Part shown: one piece after another, positions 8,692 to 17,405 of the stretch | How positions within the stretch are numbered: position 1 is the first letter of the stretch | Layout: each line of letters begins with the position of its first letter | Assembly: GCA_023091735.1 (NCBI GenBank) | Contig: JALKBU010000871.1 | Span: 1-22,161 of the forward strand | Reading direction: 5' to 3' | DNA from: Trichomonas tenax | Taxonomy: Eukaryota > Parabasalia > Trichomonadida > Trichomonadidae | Length of the DNA stretch: 22,161 bases | Translations under genes and position numbers: made by a program | The notes under the pieces: generated by a model | Databases searched by the model: none | What the model saw: the letters and a program-made list of their open reading frames with translations, nothing else | What the model was told of the DNA's origin: nothing

Positions 8692-9816
8692 TTACTGGAT
8701 GACCCTTCTTGGTATTTTACTTGCGCGACTTGGGAAAGCATATTCACGTGTCGTTGAAACACGAATATTTGATGTCTTTTGAGGCTTATAAAGTGAATAA
8801 TGATTCTTTTCATTAATGTTATCGCGATTTTTCTCGATTTGATAATCAACTCTGTATCGAGGAGATTTCTGTCTAATATTGTCTGATGCTTTGTTTCTTG
8901 CAGTAGGTGCAAAGTTTTCCTTTCCAATGGTAACAATTGGCGTTGTCCATTCGAAAACAAGATCATTGGTAAATCCATATTTCTTGAAAGCATTTCGAAA
9001 AAGTTCACGAAGATATGAATAGTTTGGAGTCTCCGGGAAACCAAGATTTCTCACGTAGTTCATGTAATCTTGGAACTCTAATGGCAGACCAGAGCAAAGA
9101 ACATTGATAGGAGTGTCTTCTTTGATGTCTGCAATCTTTTTGTACTTTTCATCGCGTGAATTTGCATTAATTCCCATCCATGGGAGTTTGCCTTTAAGAA
9201 AATAGACCCAAACATATCCGAGCGCCTCAAGATCATCACGGCGAGATTGCTCGTGGCCTCTAAGTGCACCAATCGATGCATAACGAGCTGTTCCCGTTAA
9301 ACTTTTGCCTTCGATGTATTTGATGTGTTCGTGAGTGATATTGTCTCTATATCTCTTTGCGAGACCAAAATCTATTGAAAAAACACGAACAGAATTCTTT
9401 CCTGTGCCTATCATGAAGTTGTCTGGCTTTATATCGCGATGGATGTAATTTTTGCTGTGAATGTATTGAATTGACGAAAGCATTTGGTCAGCAAGTATCA
9501 AAACAGTCTTTAGGGATAGTTTTTGACCGTATTTTTGGAATAAATCTTCTAGAGAAGAACCCAGTAAATCGATTATCATAATTCGATGATTTTTCTCGAT
9601 TCCTACCCAATGGCTCATTGGAACATGAGATCCTCCGGCGAATTTCTTGTATAGTTTTGCTTCATAGTGCAGCTGTGGAGCTGGAGAATCTAAAGGTTCG
9701 AATTTTGCAGCGTAATACTCATGTGTAAGCGTATGCTCGACAAGATATATCTTTCCGAATGATCCTGCGCCAAGTTTGCGTTTTATATGATAATATGTTC
9801 CTATTGTTCTGTCCAA
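8692..9816 (-). CDS. Casein kinase 1 family protein kinase lacking an ATG start
   Basis: About 374 residues, counting the TTG at 9814-9816 as residue 1. The kinase domain is complete: LGAGSFGKIYL (15-25), K38 in AAKFEP, HRDIKPDN (126-133), DFG (149-151), and the CK1 signature LTGTARYAS (173-181) with HEQSRRDDLEALGYV. The last 80 or so residues are a basic, Ser/Arg-rich tail. CK1 enzymes phosphorylate acidic or pre-phosphorylated substrates in many pathways. The start is odd: the reading begins TTG-GAC-AGA where a start Met would fit, and an in-frame TAA lies four codons upstream (stop, then Phe, Cys, Val, TTG). The first internal ATG is codon 67, after the glycine loop and K38. Either the ATG has mutated to TTG (an inactive copy), translation starts at TTG, or a short 5' exon was missed. 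I saw no convincing splice signal. Confidence 0.85.
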   Translation of the reverse strand: MDRTIGTYYHIKRKLGAGSFGKIYLVEHTLTHEYYAAKFEPLDSPAPQLHYEAKLYKKFAGGSHVPMSHWVGIEKNHRIMIIDLLGSSLEDLFQKYGQKLSLKTVLILADQMLSSIQYIHSKNYIHRDIKPDNFMIGTGKNSVRVFSIDFGLAKRYRDNITHEHIKYIEGKSLTGTARYASIGALRGHEQSRRDDLEALGYVWVYFLKGKLPWMGINANSRDEKYKKIADIKEDTPINVLCSGLPLEFQDYMNYVRNLGFPETPNYSYLRELFRNAFKKYGFTNDLVFEWTTPIVTIGKENFAPTARNKASDNIRQKSPRYRVDYQIEKNRDNINEKNHYSLYKPQKTSNIRVSTTREYAFPSRASKIPRRVIQ

Positions 9817-10298
9817 AACACAAAATTAATAAACGCCATTTTTGGATATTTTACATAAATAGTCTTTCTATAGGCTGTATAATCGATTTTCAGTAAATTT
9901 TTTGCATCTATTCATAATATATTGTTATGGAATTTTTAAAATATCATGAACAGGAAGAAATTGTCTTTCATAATTATAACAATACATCTGGGCTGTTGTA
10001 ACCTTATCTTATTTTGGTATAAAAGTATTATTTTTCATCATAAATAAAATTAAACTCATAACTGACACGTAAATGAATTATACATGTCGTATTTTTATTG
10101 GCACGTCTTTGAGTACAAATCTATTGACTACATGGCGACTTCGTAAGGGTTCATGGAATACCATAGTAATCTCACTTTTTCTAATTGATATACGTTCAAA
10201 AAACGCGTGGAAAAGAATATTTTAATATTTTTTGACATATGTGGCATTATGACATGTAAAAAAAATCAATCAACGATATTTGACAAAACTTTTCAATT
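9817..10298. other. Intergenic region between divergent CK1 and LRR-pseudokinase genes
   Basis: About 480 bases of AT-rich DNA. Both neighbouring genes read away from it, so it should hold two promoters. I could not identify a clear initiator motif on either side: the LRR gene has TTTTCAATTATG at its start, which breaks the Y position of the consensus. No RNA gene was seen. Confidence 0.45.
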
Positions 10299-12707
10299 AT
10301 GTCAAATTCACTCTGTAATCAAATTATAGAAAAATGGCTGGATGAATTAATTCAGCAAATGGAGGTAGAAAAGTACCCAATTCAGCCCCTTTTCAATGAA
10401 TGCTTAGAGAAGCTTCCCAATGAGTTAAAAGATGAAGAAAAATTCCACATTCTCGGTTTTATTTTGCTTCAACATGTTAAAATCATTCTTTCAAAGCTTA
10501 TAAACCACAATTTATCAATCCATATTATACAGTATCTCAAAGAAAACATTAATTGTGCCAAAACATTGGTTTTCGATATTGATCCAATCCCGGCTTCAAC
10601 AGATTTGCTAAAAAGTATATCAGAATGTTAGTTCTTCGATGCAATCGAGATTAATAACATTTCTCAGGAATTAACACAATATTTACCAGAGATTAACGTC
10701 AAAAATGTCATAATCAAGGATTCTTGCATTTCAAAGGTAATAGAGGATAAACTAAACAAGTATCCGAGGGTTATTATTACATATAATAAAGAATTGAACG
10801 GAAACATCAAGGAAATCACAAAATTCAAGAAAAGAACTGAAAAAATCGTTTATGATGCGACAAATTTAGATATTACATCACTACAAAAATACGAACCATC
10901 TATTAATTCTCTTAAATTCGAGAATCTTCCAAGTGATAATTTATTTGATTTGCTCGAACACTTGAAACAGCTTACAACTAGAAGCACGTATCTAACCATT
11001 GATGTCAGTAATATGAAATATGGTGGAAATTTAAAAACTTCACAATTCAAAACAAATTATAATATTACTGGTGTTATATTCAATGGAAATGAGCTCTCTG
11101 ATGCTGTTTTTGATTTCCTTATGAGCCTGAAGATGCTCACCAAGATATCATTTAGCAATTGTAAGATTTATCCTAATTTCAACAAAAGAATCGAAGAACT
11201 TATGAAACAGCAGTCCAAACAACTATTTAACGTAGACATCACGAATCTGGATCTAATTGCTGATGAATATCTCAATATTATCGATAATAATAATTCTTAT
11301 ATGAATGAACTTTATATTGCAAACGATAACATGAATAAATCATCGGAGAACAGGATCCTCGAAATCATCAAAAAGATATGGAGAGAGTTAAGCTTGGATA
11401 TTTATTCGAAATATTTCAATCCAAAAACATATTTCGAATTTATTAACAAAATCAACAAACTCTATCAAAGTCTGCAGATCAAATGGCATCGCGAAATGGT
11501 CCAGTACATTTACAAACTCTTAACAACTGAATACAAAGACAAACGTTATGTTCTTCAGTATCTTTTCCACTTCAGCTACTTGATTAACGAACTTGCAAGA
11601 TTCAAACCATTATACGACAGGAGTGAGGATTGGTTGGATATCACATACAGCTTTCTCGACGAATCCAAGATTATCCATTTCTTAGATAAATCGACGCACA
11701 TCAAACTTAACGAATTTCTGTTTTGCCAAGAGATAGCATTGCTCTGTGAAGGAAGTTATGGCAAATGTTATTTTTGCAAGATAAACAAAGATTTGAACTC
11801 GAAGTATATTGTTGTCAAGTTCCCAAAGCCCAAAAATTCAAAAGTTGTTGCAAAATTGACAAAAGCGAACAGCATGCGTAATGAATTACAAAAGTTTAAT
11901 AAAGATAGCAACAAAGAAACAGATGAATCTAGTACGGATGATGGCAATCAAGATAATGATTTAACTCCAAACTCACGGGCTCAAATTCTCAAAGCAAATT
12001 CATTTTTCGTTAAAGTCATTTTGATTCCATCACTAAGACAAGCTTTTTATGCAAACATTTATCCAAATAATTTGTTTAAGAAGTGCATTGCTGAGTGCAG
12101 AACAATTTGCTCTTTATCAAGTATGTTGATGACTCTTGAGGAGTCACATTTGAACCATCCCAACTTGTCTCCAAATAACATCATTATCGACTCTGGATAT
12201 TTTGCACATATTTGTGATTTCGATAACTTAGACCCATCTAATGCAGATAAGGCTCATACAGCGAATTACAACAAGAGCAATGAAATTGACTATGCGTACT
12301 TACTTGGCGCGAACGTTTTCTCTCTTCTTACTGGCGAATGGTTCAATAAAAAGCATTCGGAATCAAAGCCTTCTTGGGTATTAAAGCCACATTACAGACA
12401 AAGAATTATAGATGAAATTGTTGTACCAACATGCGTGGAAGACCAGAGTCAGATACCATCTAGCACAGAGATTATGAGGATAGTTAATAACATATTCCAT
12501 GAAATCAAAATTGAAAATATAATCGAGAGTGAAGATGACCGAAATAACGAAGAAATAATTAAGAAGTTCAATGAAATAAAATCTGAAATTAATAATGTTT
12601 TTATTACATGTTATTATAAGGTGCTTGAAAGGTCAGACTCAATGCACGATGAGTATTTTGGCGTTGATAGTCAAATTAAGAAATATATCAATTTAATTGG
12701 TGAATAA
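10299..12707 (+). pseudogene. LRR-like plus pseudokinase protein, interrupted by one in-frame TAG
   Basis: The frame from the ATG at 10299 to TAA at 12705 is open for 802 codons except for TAG at 10629-10631 (codon 111). Codons 112-165 between the stop and the next open segment read as normal protein. Helical N-terminal part to about residue 110, then leucine-rich-repeat-like segments (about 190-330), a helical linker, and a kinase-like domain from about 480. Kinase landmarks: EGSYGKCYF (484-492) as glycine loop, IVVKF with K507, a polar acidic insert (about 530-570), HPNLSPNN (620-627) in place of HRDLKPxN, and DFD (640-642) in place of DFG. Loss of the catalytic Asp and of the DFG Gly predicts a pseudokinase. 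The stop codon overlaps TAAA, the trichomonad polyadenylation signal. The TAG suggests a recent pseudogene, readthrough or a sequence error. Confidence 0.75.
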
Positions 12708-13069
12708 AGGATGTAACATTATAGAATTCATCTGAAAAAAGTGCTTAAGATGGGCATTCAATATTTTGTAAATTATTTTAAGTATTATGATCTTTATGAT
12801 CTAAGAAAGCTTTTCACACAGTATTTTTTGTGTAATTTAAGCCCCTTTCAATTTGCTTAGAGGTCATTGTGCCCTCGGTATAATATAATTTGAGAAAACA
12901 TAATTGACATTTTTCTTTACAATAACAAATTATATAAAAAATACATATCATAAATATAATAAAAATCAATTATTTTATAAAATTATGATGAAAGAAAATT
13001 TGAGGAGAAATAAATATTGAGAGGAAGAATAAAAATCCAAATAAATTATAATAGAATATTAACCGTTCA
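12708..13069. other. Intergenic region with no supported gene
   Basis: About 360 bases of very AT-rich DNA after the LRR-pseudokinase gene. There is nothing beyond the likely 3' untranslated region. Confidence 0.5.
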
Positions 13070-13318
13070 TCATGATATGTTTTTATCATGTTTTAAAATA
13101 GAAATAAAGTGGTTTTTAACTTTGTAATAAATTACTAAAAATAATGTGATTATCACAATTACATAATAAATTGTGGAAAAATATTCAATGGCGTAAAATA
13201 ACACTATAATACACATCGAATATATAATATAACCGACACATTTTGCAATTGCTCTCTCAATACATTTTATGAGGCGGATTATTGTATAGTTTACAATAAA
13301 TCCAAACATATTTAGCAT
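13070..13318 (-). CDS. Possible small two-helix membrane protein (82 residues), uncertain
   Basis: An ATG at 13318 opens an 82-codon frame rich in Ile, Tyr, Val and Phe, with two hydrophobic stretches (about residues 28-45 and 47-65) and a basic, Lys/His-containing C-terminus. I do not recognise it. AT-rich DNA readily yields Ile/Tyr/Phe-rich frames, so it may be a chance ORF. It lies in the gene-poor stretch just before the hairpin cluster and has no clear initiator motif. Confidence 0.25.
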   Translation of the reverse strand: MLNMFGFIVNYTIIRLIKCIERAIAKCVGYIIYSMCIIVLFYAIEYFSTIYYVIVIITLFLVIYYKVKNHFISILKHDKNIS

Positions 13319-13510
13319 ACTATATTAAGTCTATTTATATTGCGATGGTTTGTCTTTTCAAATTTTGAAAAGGCACAGAAATATAATATGTGATATTATG
13401 TCAAAAATAATAAACTCTCTATATTCTAACATGATAATGACTCCAATACAATATATATTATGAGTTTACTGCAATTAGCTTTATCAAAATATAATTCTAA
13501 ATCTTCATTT

Positions 13511-13613
13511 GCAATAGATTTGCTATCTAGTCATCCTCTCGTTTGGGTTGTAACATAACAAGTTATGTGATTACATCTACACCGTGAGGATTGCTAGATA
13601 ATAAAGATATTGC
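13511..13613. ncRNA. Hairpin 1 of the cluster (103 nt, pre-miRNA-like)
   Basis: Arms 13511-13538 and 13586-13613 pair over 28 positions without gaps, with 22 Watson-Crick matches plus G-U pairs. The core is TATCTAG paired with CTAGATA and ATCCTC paired with GAGGAT. Inside the arms, TGTAACATAAC pairs with GTTATG and TTACA around a small bulge, so nearly the whole 103 nt folds. There is no open frame. Strand is unknown. Confidence 0.45.
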
Positions 13614-13632
13614 CGACATTTTCAAAATCACT

Positions 13633-13707
13633 CCGAGTGTGAGTGATATATCGATGATGCTGTGGTATCCTAGTCCATAGTACCATCGGTATATCAATTA
13701 CACTCGG
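13633..13707. ncRNA. Hairpin 2 of the cluster (75 nt)
   Basis: Starts CCGAGTGT and ends with its partner ACACTCGG. About 32 positions pair with no gaps around a short loop near 13665-13675. Of six mismatched positions, four would be G-U pairs in a plus-strand RNA, one would be A-C and one G-A. It begins 19 bases after hairpin 1. Confidence 0.45.
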
Positions 13708-13748
13708 AAAAAAACAACATTCCAATCAGAAAATTTCTTACATTTCGA

Positions 13749-13844
13749 GAATGTTGTGTTTCATGCCAAAAACTTAGTAACTATGTTACACAGCAACTAC
13801 GCTGTAACATCATCACTGTGGCTTTTGCATGAAACACAACATTT
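13749..13844. ncRNA. Hairpin 3 of the cluster (96 nt)
   Basis: The basal stem has 16 perfect pairs (ATGTTGTGTTTCATGC at 13751 with its complement ending at 13842). A second stem near the loop pairs ATGTTACA with TGTAACAT and GC with GC around AACTAC. A few mismatches and a small bulge separate the two stems. Strand is unknown. Confidence 0.5.
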
Positions 13845-13855
13845 GTATGTCATTC

Positions 13856-13953
13856 GAGATTCTCCATTTTTTATGTGACAGTGCAGCATTGCTACATGGA
13901 TACAAAACAGCCAGCTATGATCCTGCACTGCCACAGAAAAACTAGAGAATTTC
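13856..13953. ncRNA. Hairpin 4 of the cluster (98 nt)
   Basis: The left arm GAGATTCTC (13856) pairs with GAGAATTTC (to 13953). The stem continues through the T-run with the A-run and through CAGTGCAG with CTGCACTG, leaving a loop of about 30 nt. It starts only 11 bases after hairpin 3. Confidence 0.45.
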
Positions 13954-13978
13954 AAATGCCATTGCTCTTTTTATTTTT

Positions 13979-14077
13979 TTAAAGTTGTTTCTATTGTCCC
14001 ATACATAGTGGAAAATCCATTCATGCATGACATCAATGACCTTTTCACTGTGTATGGGACAATAGAAGCAGCTTTAA
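13979..14077. ncRNA. Hairpin 5 of the cluster (99 nt)
   Basis: This is the strongest of the set. TTCTATTGTCCCATACA pairs with TGTATGGGACAATAGAA inside a longer stem that begins TTAAAG and ends CTTTAA. Within the basal stem of about 32 positions, the four substitutions I see are all G-U pairs on the plus strand. The loop region is about 35 nt. Confidence 0.5.
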
Positions 14078-14279
14078 CTAGAATATCGAAATATTTTTTT
14101 TAATAATGTGCTCTAAAGTTGATTTGTGTTGATAAATAGTTTTCGCATACACAGAATATCCTATATTTGCAATTTTATGGCTTATTTTCAAATCTGACAA
14201 GTTCACTTACATCATATCACATTACGTGTCAAATGTAAGACTACATAAAATATTTTGCTGCTTAATTTCTTCGTGTGTA

Positions 14280-14337
14280 ATAGATATATACGAAAATGAT
14301 AAGTGGATCTTAATATCACATATATTATGCTATCTAT
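14280..14337. ncRNA. Weak short hairpin
   Basis: ATAGATA at 14280 pairs with TATCTAT ending at 14337, with partial pairing inside. It is AT-rich, shorter than the others and could easily arise by chance. It is recorded only because it sits between the five-hairpin cluster and hairpins 6 and 7. Confidence 0.15.
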
Positions 14338-14460
14338 GAATATGACAAAATACGATTTTTAAGTGTTTTTGATTATATGTAGGTTATTGCTATACTAGAG
14401 ACAAATGGAAATACATAATAAAAGCCCATATGGTAGAAGCCTGCTGTGACCATTTTGAGC

Positions 14461-14555
14461 TTGAAATGTATAATCTTGCTATCCTGATTAACCTCTTGAT
14501 CTTGCCCAGAACTCATCTAAATATTAATTTGGCATTGACAAGATTTACATATCAG
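14461..14555. ncRNA. Hairpin 6, weaker (95 nt)
   Basis: ATGTATAATCTTG on the left pairs with CAAGATTTACAT on the right, with one bulged base and a few flanking pairs. ATTAA pairs with TTAAT further in. Its length is close to that of the cluster members. An open frame of 60 codons (14430-14612) crosses it but has no gene-like character. Confidence 0.3.
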
Positions 14556-14608
14556 ATAAGTTTACACGTCGTAAATCCATTTTTTAAAAGGTATTCATAT
14601 ATTTTCAA

Positions 14609-14701
14609 ATAGTTGTTATAAACTACTTTTCACTTCGAATTGGGCATAAACTAGATAAGCTAGTATCCGGGGTCCAGATATAAGTAGTATATAACAACTA
14701 T
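14609..14701. ncRNA. Hairpin 7 (93 nt)
   Basis: ATAGTTGTTATA-x-ACTACTT (from 14609) pairs with AAGTAGT-x-TATAACAACTAT (to 14701), about 20 positions with one mismatch. A poorly paired middle section follows, then a tight apical stem ACTAG/CTAGT with loop ATAAG. Size and shape resemble hairpins 1 and 3-5, about 530 bases downstream of them. Confidence 0.4.
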
Positions 14702-15663
14702 ACATTGGTCCTCTAATTTAATAACATGTGGATATGCTACCACAAATACATATGATCGATGTGATACGCAATGATATTGCAACTGCAAATTTGCACGATG
14801 AAGCTTTTTAATAAAATCCTTTTTTTTATTATATTTTTTATATTAGGATTTGTGATACTTATATAATATTCTATTAATCACTGTACCTATAGCCTTCAAA
14901 AATTATTCATTAATATTACTTTAAAGCATGTTTTGCTACAAACACGCAATAGTATTGAGCGTAATGGATCAATAATTCATGATATTTAAGTTCTACTTAT
15001 GGTGTAATATGCATGTTGTTATATGAAATTGGAATTTTTAATAATTTAGCAAATGAATAGCATATTCAAGAAGAAATATTGATTTAGTGAACAAATAGTA
15101 ATCAGGGAATGAATCTATGGTAGTAGTAGAATCGAATTTTATGGAATACATGCGATTCAACGATGATTTGTAAATCGAATAAAAAATCACGTTTTCAAAC
15201 TGATTTAAAATCGAAAATATTATGATATATTCGCTTATGCAATGTATGTAGGCTACAGTCCTACCGCTTAACTTGATAAATTAACGCTTAGTAACGAAAT
15301 ATCGAAAGATGAAAATCACGAAATGCGATAATCTGCTAACAATGAGATACAACGTTGTAGCTAAGGCTGGCGCATATGCTAGAAGTAAGGTCTTAACATC
15401 AAGCATACATTGCTAAACAGCCAAAATAGCCGTTTATTTTTGCAATTTGTCCATTCAAAAAATAAAAATTCTGGAAAAAAATGCCCGACAATGTACAATG
15501 GTAAATTAATTATACCAAAGATATTTGGTTGATTCTAAGCTTAAATTTGACTGTGGTATTTTTAACAGGAATTAACCTTATTTGTGGTCTACATTGAAAA
15601 AATCGATAATTGTTTTTTCTGATTAGTATATACTAATCTAAAAACAGAGCAATAATACAGCAA
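14702..15663. other. Intergenic region with no supported gene
   Basis: About 960 bases of AT-rich DNA after hairpin 7. I looked for further long hairpins and found only short ones: TGTGG/CCACA near 14730, AAATCCT/AGGATTT near 14817-14852, and a 12-base palindrome TACAACGTTGTA near 15350. No gene or RNA family was recognised. Confidence 0.5.
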
Positions 15664-16191
15664 TTACCAAAATACAGGGAGAGGTTCTGTGGATGGTCCA
15701 GACGACTTTTCAGAAAGTATGAATTCCTGTGTGTCTTTTTTCATCTCTGGTGGTGAATATTTCCTGAGTGGTCGTCCTTTCATCTCAGACTTCATTAACC
15801 TAATATCACTTAAGCGGCATATCTCGCGTCTAAGCTCATTGTTTGCTGTGATTTTAGACATATATGAAGCCTTTGAAAACATGTGAGTTTCTTTTTCTGT
15901 CTTAACAATATTCTGGATTTCTATTGGTGTAACTTCAAGATCATCTTTTGTCTTGACATAGATGAATTCCTCGTTCCTCATACTGTAGAAATCAAACCTT
16001 CTGTTCTTTTCTAAAAGCTGTCCACCATATAAATACATATTTTCTTTGTTTGGATAGAGTTTATCGATGATAGAGATGAATGAGTTTTTCGTTACAACGA
16101 TAGACTTCGTTGGGTTTGTTTTACTACATAGATACAATTGGAGCTTTGTAGCTGTCTTTAGCTGAGCCATCTGATATGCTGATACAATCAT
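15664..16191 (-). CDS. Small protein with a probable ubiquitin-like fold at its N-terminus
   Basis: 175 residues from the ATG at 16191; a second Met at residue 8 is an alternative start. Residues of about 15-82 have the rhythm of a beta-grasp domain: a first strand (TKLQLYL), a Ser/Val strand, a helix (SFISIIDKLYP), then YLYGGQLLEKNRRFDFYSM and EEFIYVK, like the I-F/Y-x-G-K-x-L...D-Y-x-I...I-x-V pattern of ubiquitin-like proteins. There is no C-terminal Gly-Gly, so it would act as a binding module and not as a conjugated tag. The C-terminal half is basic and Pro-rich. An initiator-like TCATTT lies 21 bases upstream. The fold call is by pattern only. Role is unknown. Confidence 0.6.
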   Translation of the reverse strand: MIVSAYQMAQLKTATKLQLYLCSKTNPTKSIVVTKNSFISIIDKLYPNKENMYLYGGQLLEKNRRFDFYSMRNEEFIYVKTKDDLEVTPIEIQNIVKTEKETHMFSKASYMSKITANNELRREICRLSDIRLMKSEMKGRPLRKYSPPEMKKDTQEFILSEKSSGPSTEPLPVFW

Positions 16192-16212
16192 GTTGATGTG
16201 TTTTTTTTAAAA

Positions 16213-16218
16213 AAATGA
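16213..16218 (-). promoter_or_regulatory. Initiator-like TCATTT upstream of the ubiquitin-like gene
   Basis: On the minus strand TCATTT fits the TCA-Y-T-W initiator pattern and lies 21 bases before the ATG at 16191, inside the usual distance for trichomonad genes. It is adjacent to a T-run, so chance is possible. Confidence 0.4.
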
Positions 16219-16554
16219 AATTAATTCTACAATCACTTTTGACCATGTGTGGAAAAATTAAAAACTCTAAAATACAATACTTTGATAATGATCTTGATGA
16301 ATAATTATAATCATATTTTTTCAAAAATATTGAAAAAAAAAAAGGTTTGGAATAACTGCCAGCATAAATAAGTTATAAAATAATTTGCTTTTCGATACTT
16401 CTACATGGCTGGTAATATTTAAATATTAGAATTCATGTTGCGTACCTATAGTTGTCATGAAAAAGTGGTATTATCTGACATGTAAACATTCATATTTGAT
16501 AAATAAATATTTACGTGGCATATGATTATAAATGATTATTGGAAGAATGATATC
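16219..16554. other. Intergenic region with no supported gene
   Basis: About 335 bases, AT-rich. Upstream flank of the ubiquitin-like gene. Nothing else was recognised. Confidence 0.45.
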
Positions 16555-16653
16555 CTATATTTGTTTAAATTTACTTTGAAAAGAAAAATTAAGTGCTTCA
16601 TTGGCACTGGTAGCCAAAATGCTAGCAATCCAGTCCACAGTTCTTCCTTTCAG
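16555..16653 (-). pseudogene. Tyrosine-recombinase fragment, minus-strand copy
   Basis: Read on the minus strand, this gives LKGRTVDWIASILATSANEA then LNFSFQSKFKQI and a stop at 16555-16557. It aligns over about 33 residues with LKGKTVDQIASTLASCPNQAFNFALQ of the plus-strand copy at 16698 onward. Only this short middle segment is present, and no start or catalytic residues are seen. It is a second, diverged copy of the same gene in inverted orientation, 41 bases from the first. Confidence 0.65.
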
Positions 16654-16691
16654 ACTCGATCTTTAAAATAATCAGCGATTTACTCTCCAGA

Positions 16692-17051
16692 ATGCTTCTG
16701 AAAGGAAAAACTGTGGACCAGATTGCTAGTACCTTGGCTTCCTGTCCCAATCAAGCATTTAATTTTGCTCTTCAGAGACAGACATGGAAAAAAGTGTCAG
16801 AAAATTCTAAAATCTTCCCACTTACTGCAGCGACATACAGAGCGAAAATTAAAGATACCTTCAAAATTCTCTTTCATGACAATAACTACAGTACACACAA
16901 TTTTCGAAAGGGCGCTGCCCACGAAGCAGCTCTTATGAATATTCCAGATTTTACAATAAAGTCTATGGGCAGGTGGAAAACTGATGTTTTTACTCGTTAC
17001 ACTGCCATTGACATGTGTCAGGCTTCCACAGCCATTACCCCCATAATTTAA
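16692..17051 (+). pseudogene. C-terminal fragment of a tyrosine recombinase/integrase
   Basis: 119 codons from an ATG at 16692 to TAA at 17049. Residues 69-72 read HNFR (the H-x-x-R box), 93-95 read GRW (the W that replaces the second His in many members) and Y103 in FTRYTAID is a candidate nucleophile. That spacing fits the C-terminal catalytic half of tyrosine recombinases, as used by DIRS-, Crypton- and phage-type elements. The first catalytic Arg and the N-terminal DNA-binding domain are absent (full enzymes run to about 300 residues or more). The frame is open for some codons upstream of the ATG into the inverted copy. It is a relic of a mobile element; which one cannot be told from this piece. 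Confidence 0.7.
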
Positions 17052-17405
17052 TCAACAACCCCCCTTTTATTAAAAAAATTAAGAGAAAAATTTGCAAAAA
17101 TTAGAAAAGAGGCGGTTAAATTCAAATTTGAATGATAAAAGAATTAACGATTTGAAATTGTTTGAAAATTAGTGGCACCCGTGGCGGAAAAAAAGGAAAC
17201 ATAGGCATAAAAGTGTTCACTAATGCTATTGGATGCATAAACAAAGATAAGTTCACTTTCGAAAATTCGCATAAAAAATGCCTTGGAAAATATCATATAT
17301 AACTGTGTTATTGGTTGTGTTATCAATATGTAGATGACAGCATTAATGGTAATATATCAGATTTGAAGTGGTGTTCAAATATCAAGATTAAAATGTTTTG
17401 ATTGG
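17052..17405. other. Intergenic region with no supported gene
   Basis: About 350 bases between the recombinase relic and the bromodomain-like gene. No open frame or RNA structure of note. Confidence 0.45.

Noticed and set aside
9817..9960. Spliced 5' exon for the CK1 gene
   Set aside because: A trichomonad 3' splice signal of the ACTAACACACAG type and a GTATGT-like donor were looked for on the minus strand and not found. ATGs at about 9836 and 9854 do not lead into the kinase frame.
13335..13386. Extra hairpin before the cluster (CTTTTCAAA/TTTGAAAAG)
   Set aside because: The apical stem is about 10 pairs and the outer pairing is poor and asymmetric. It is too weak to add to the cluster.
14430..14612. 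60-codon ORF
   Set aside because: It overlaps hairpin 6, has no initiator or domain, and its composition looks like translated AT-rich intergenic DNA.
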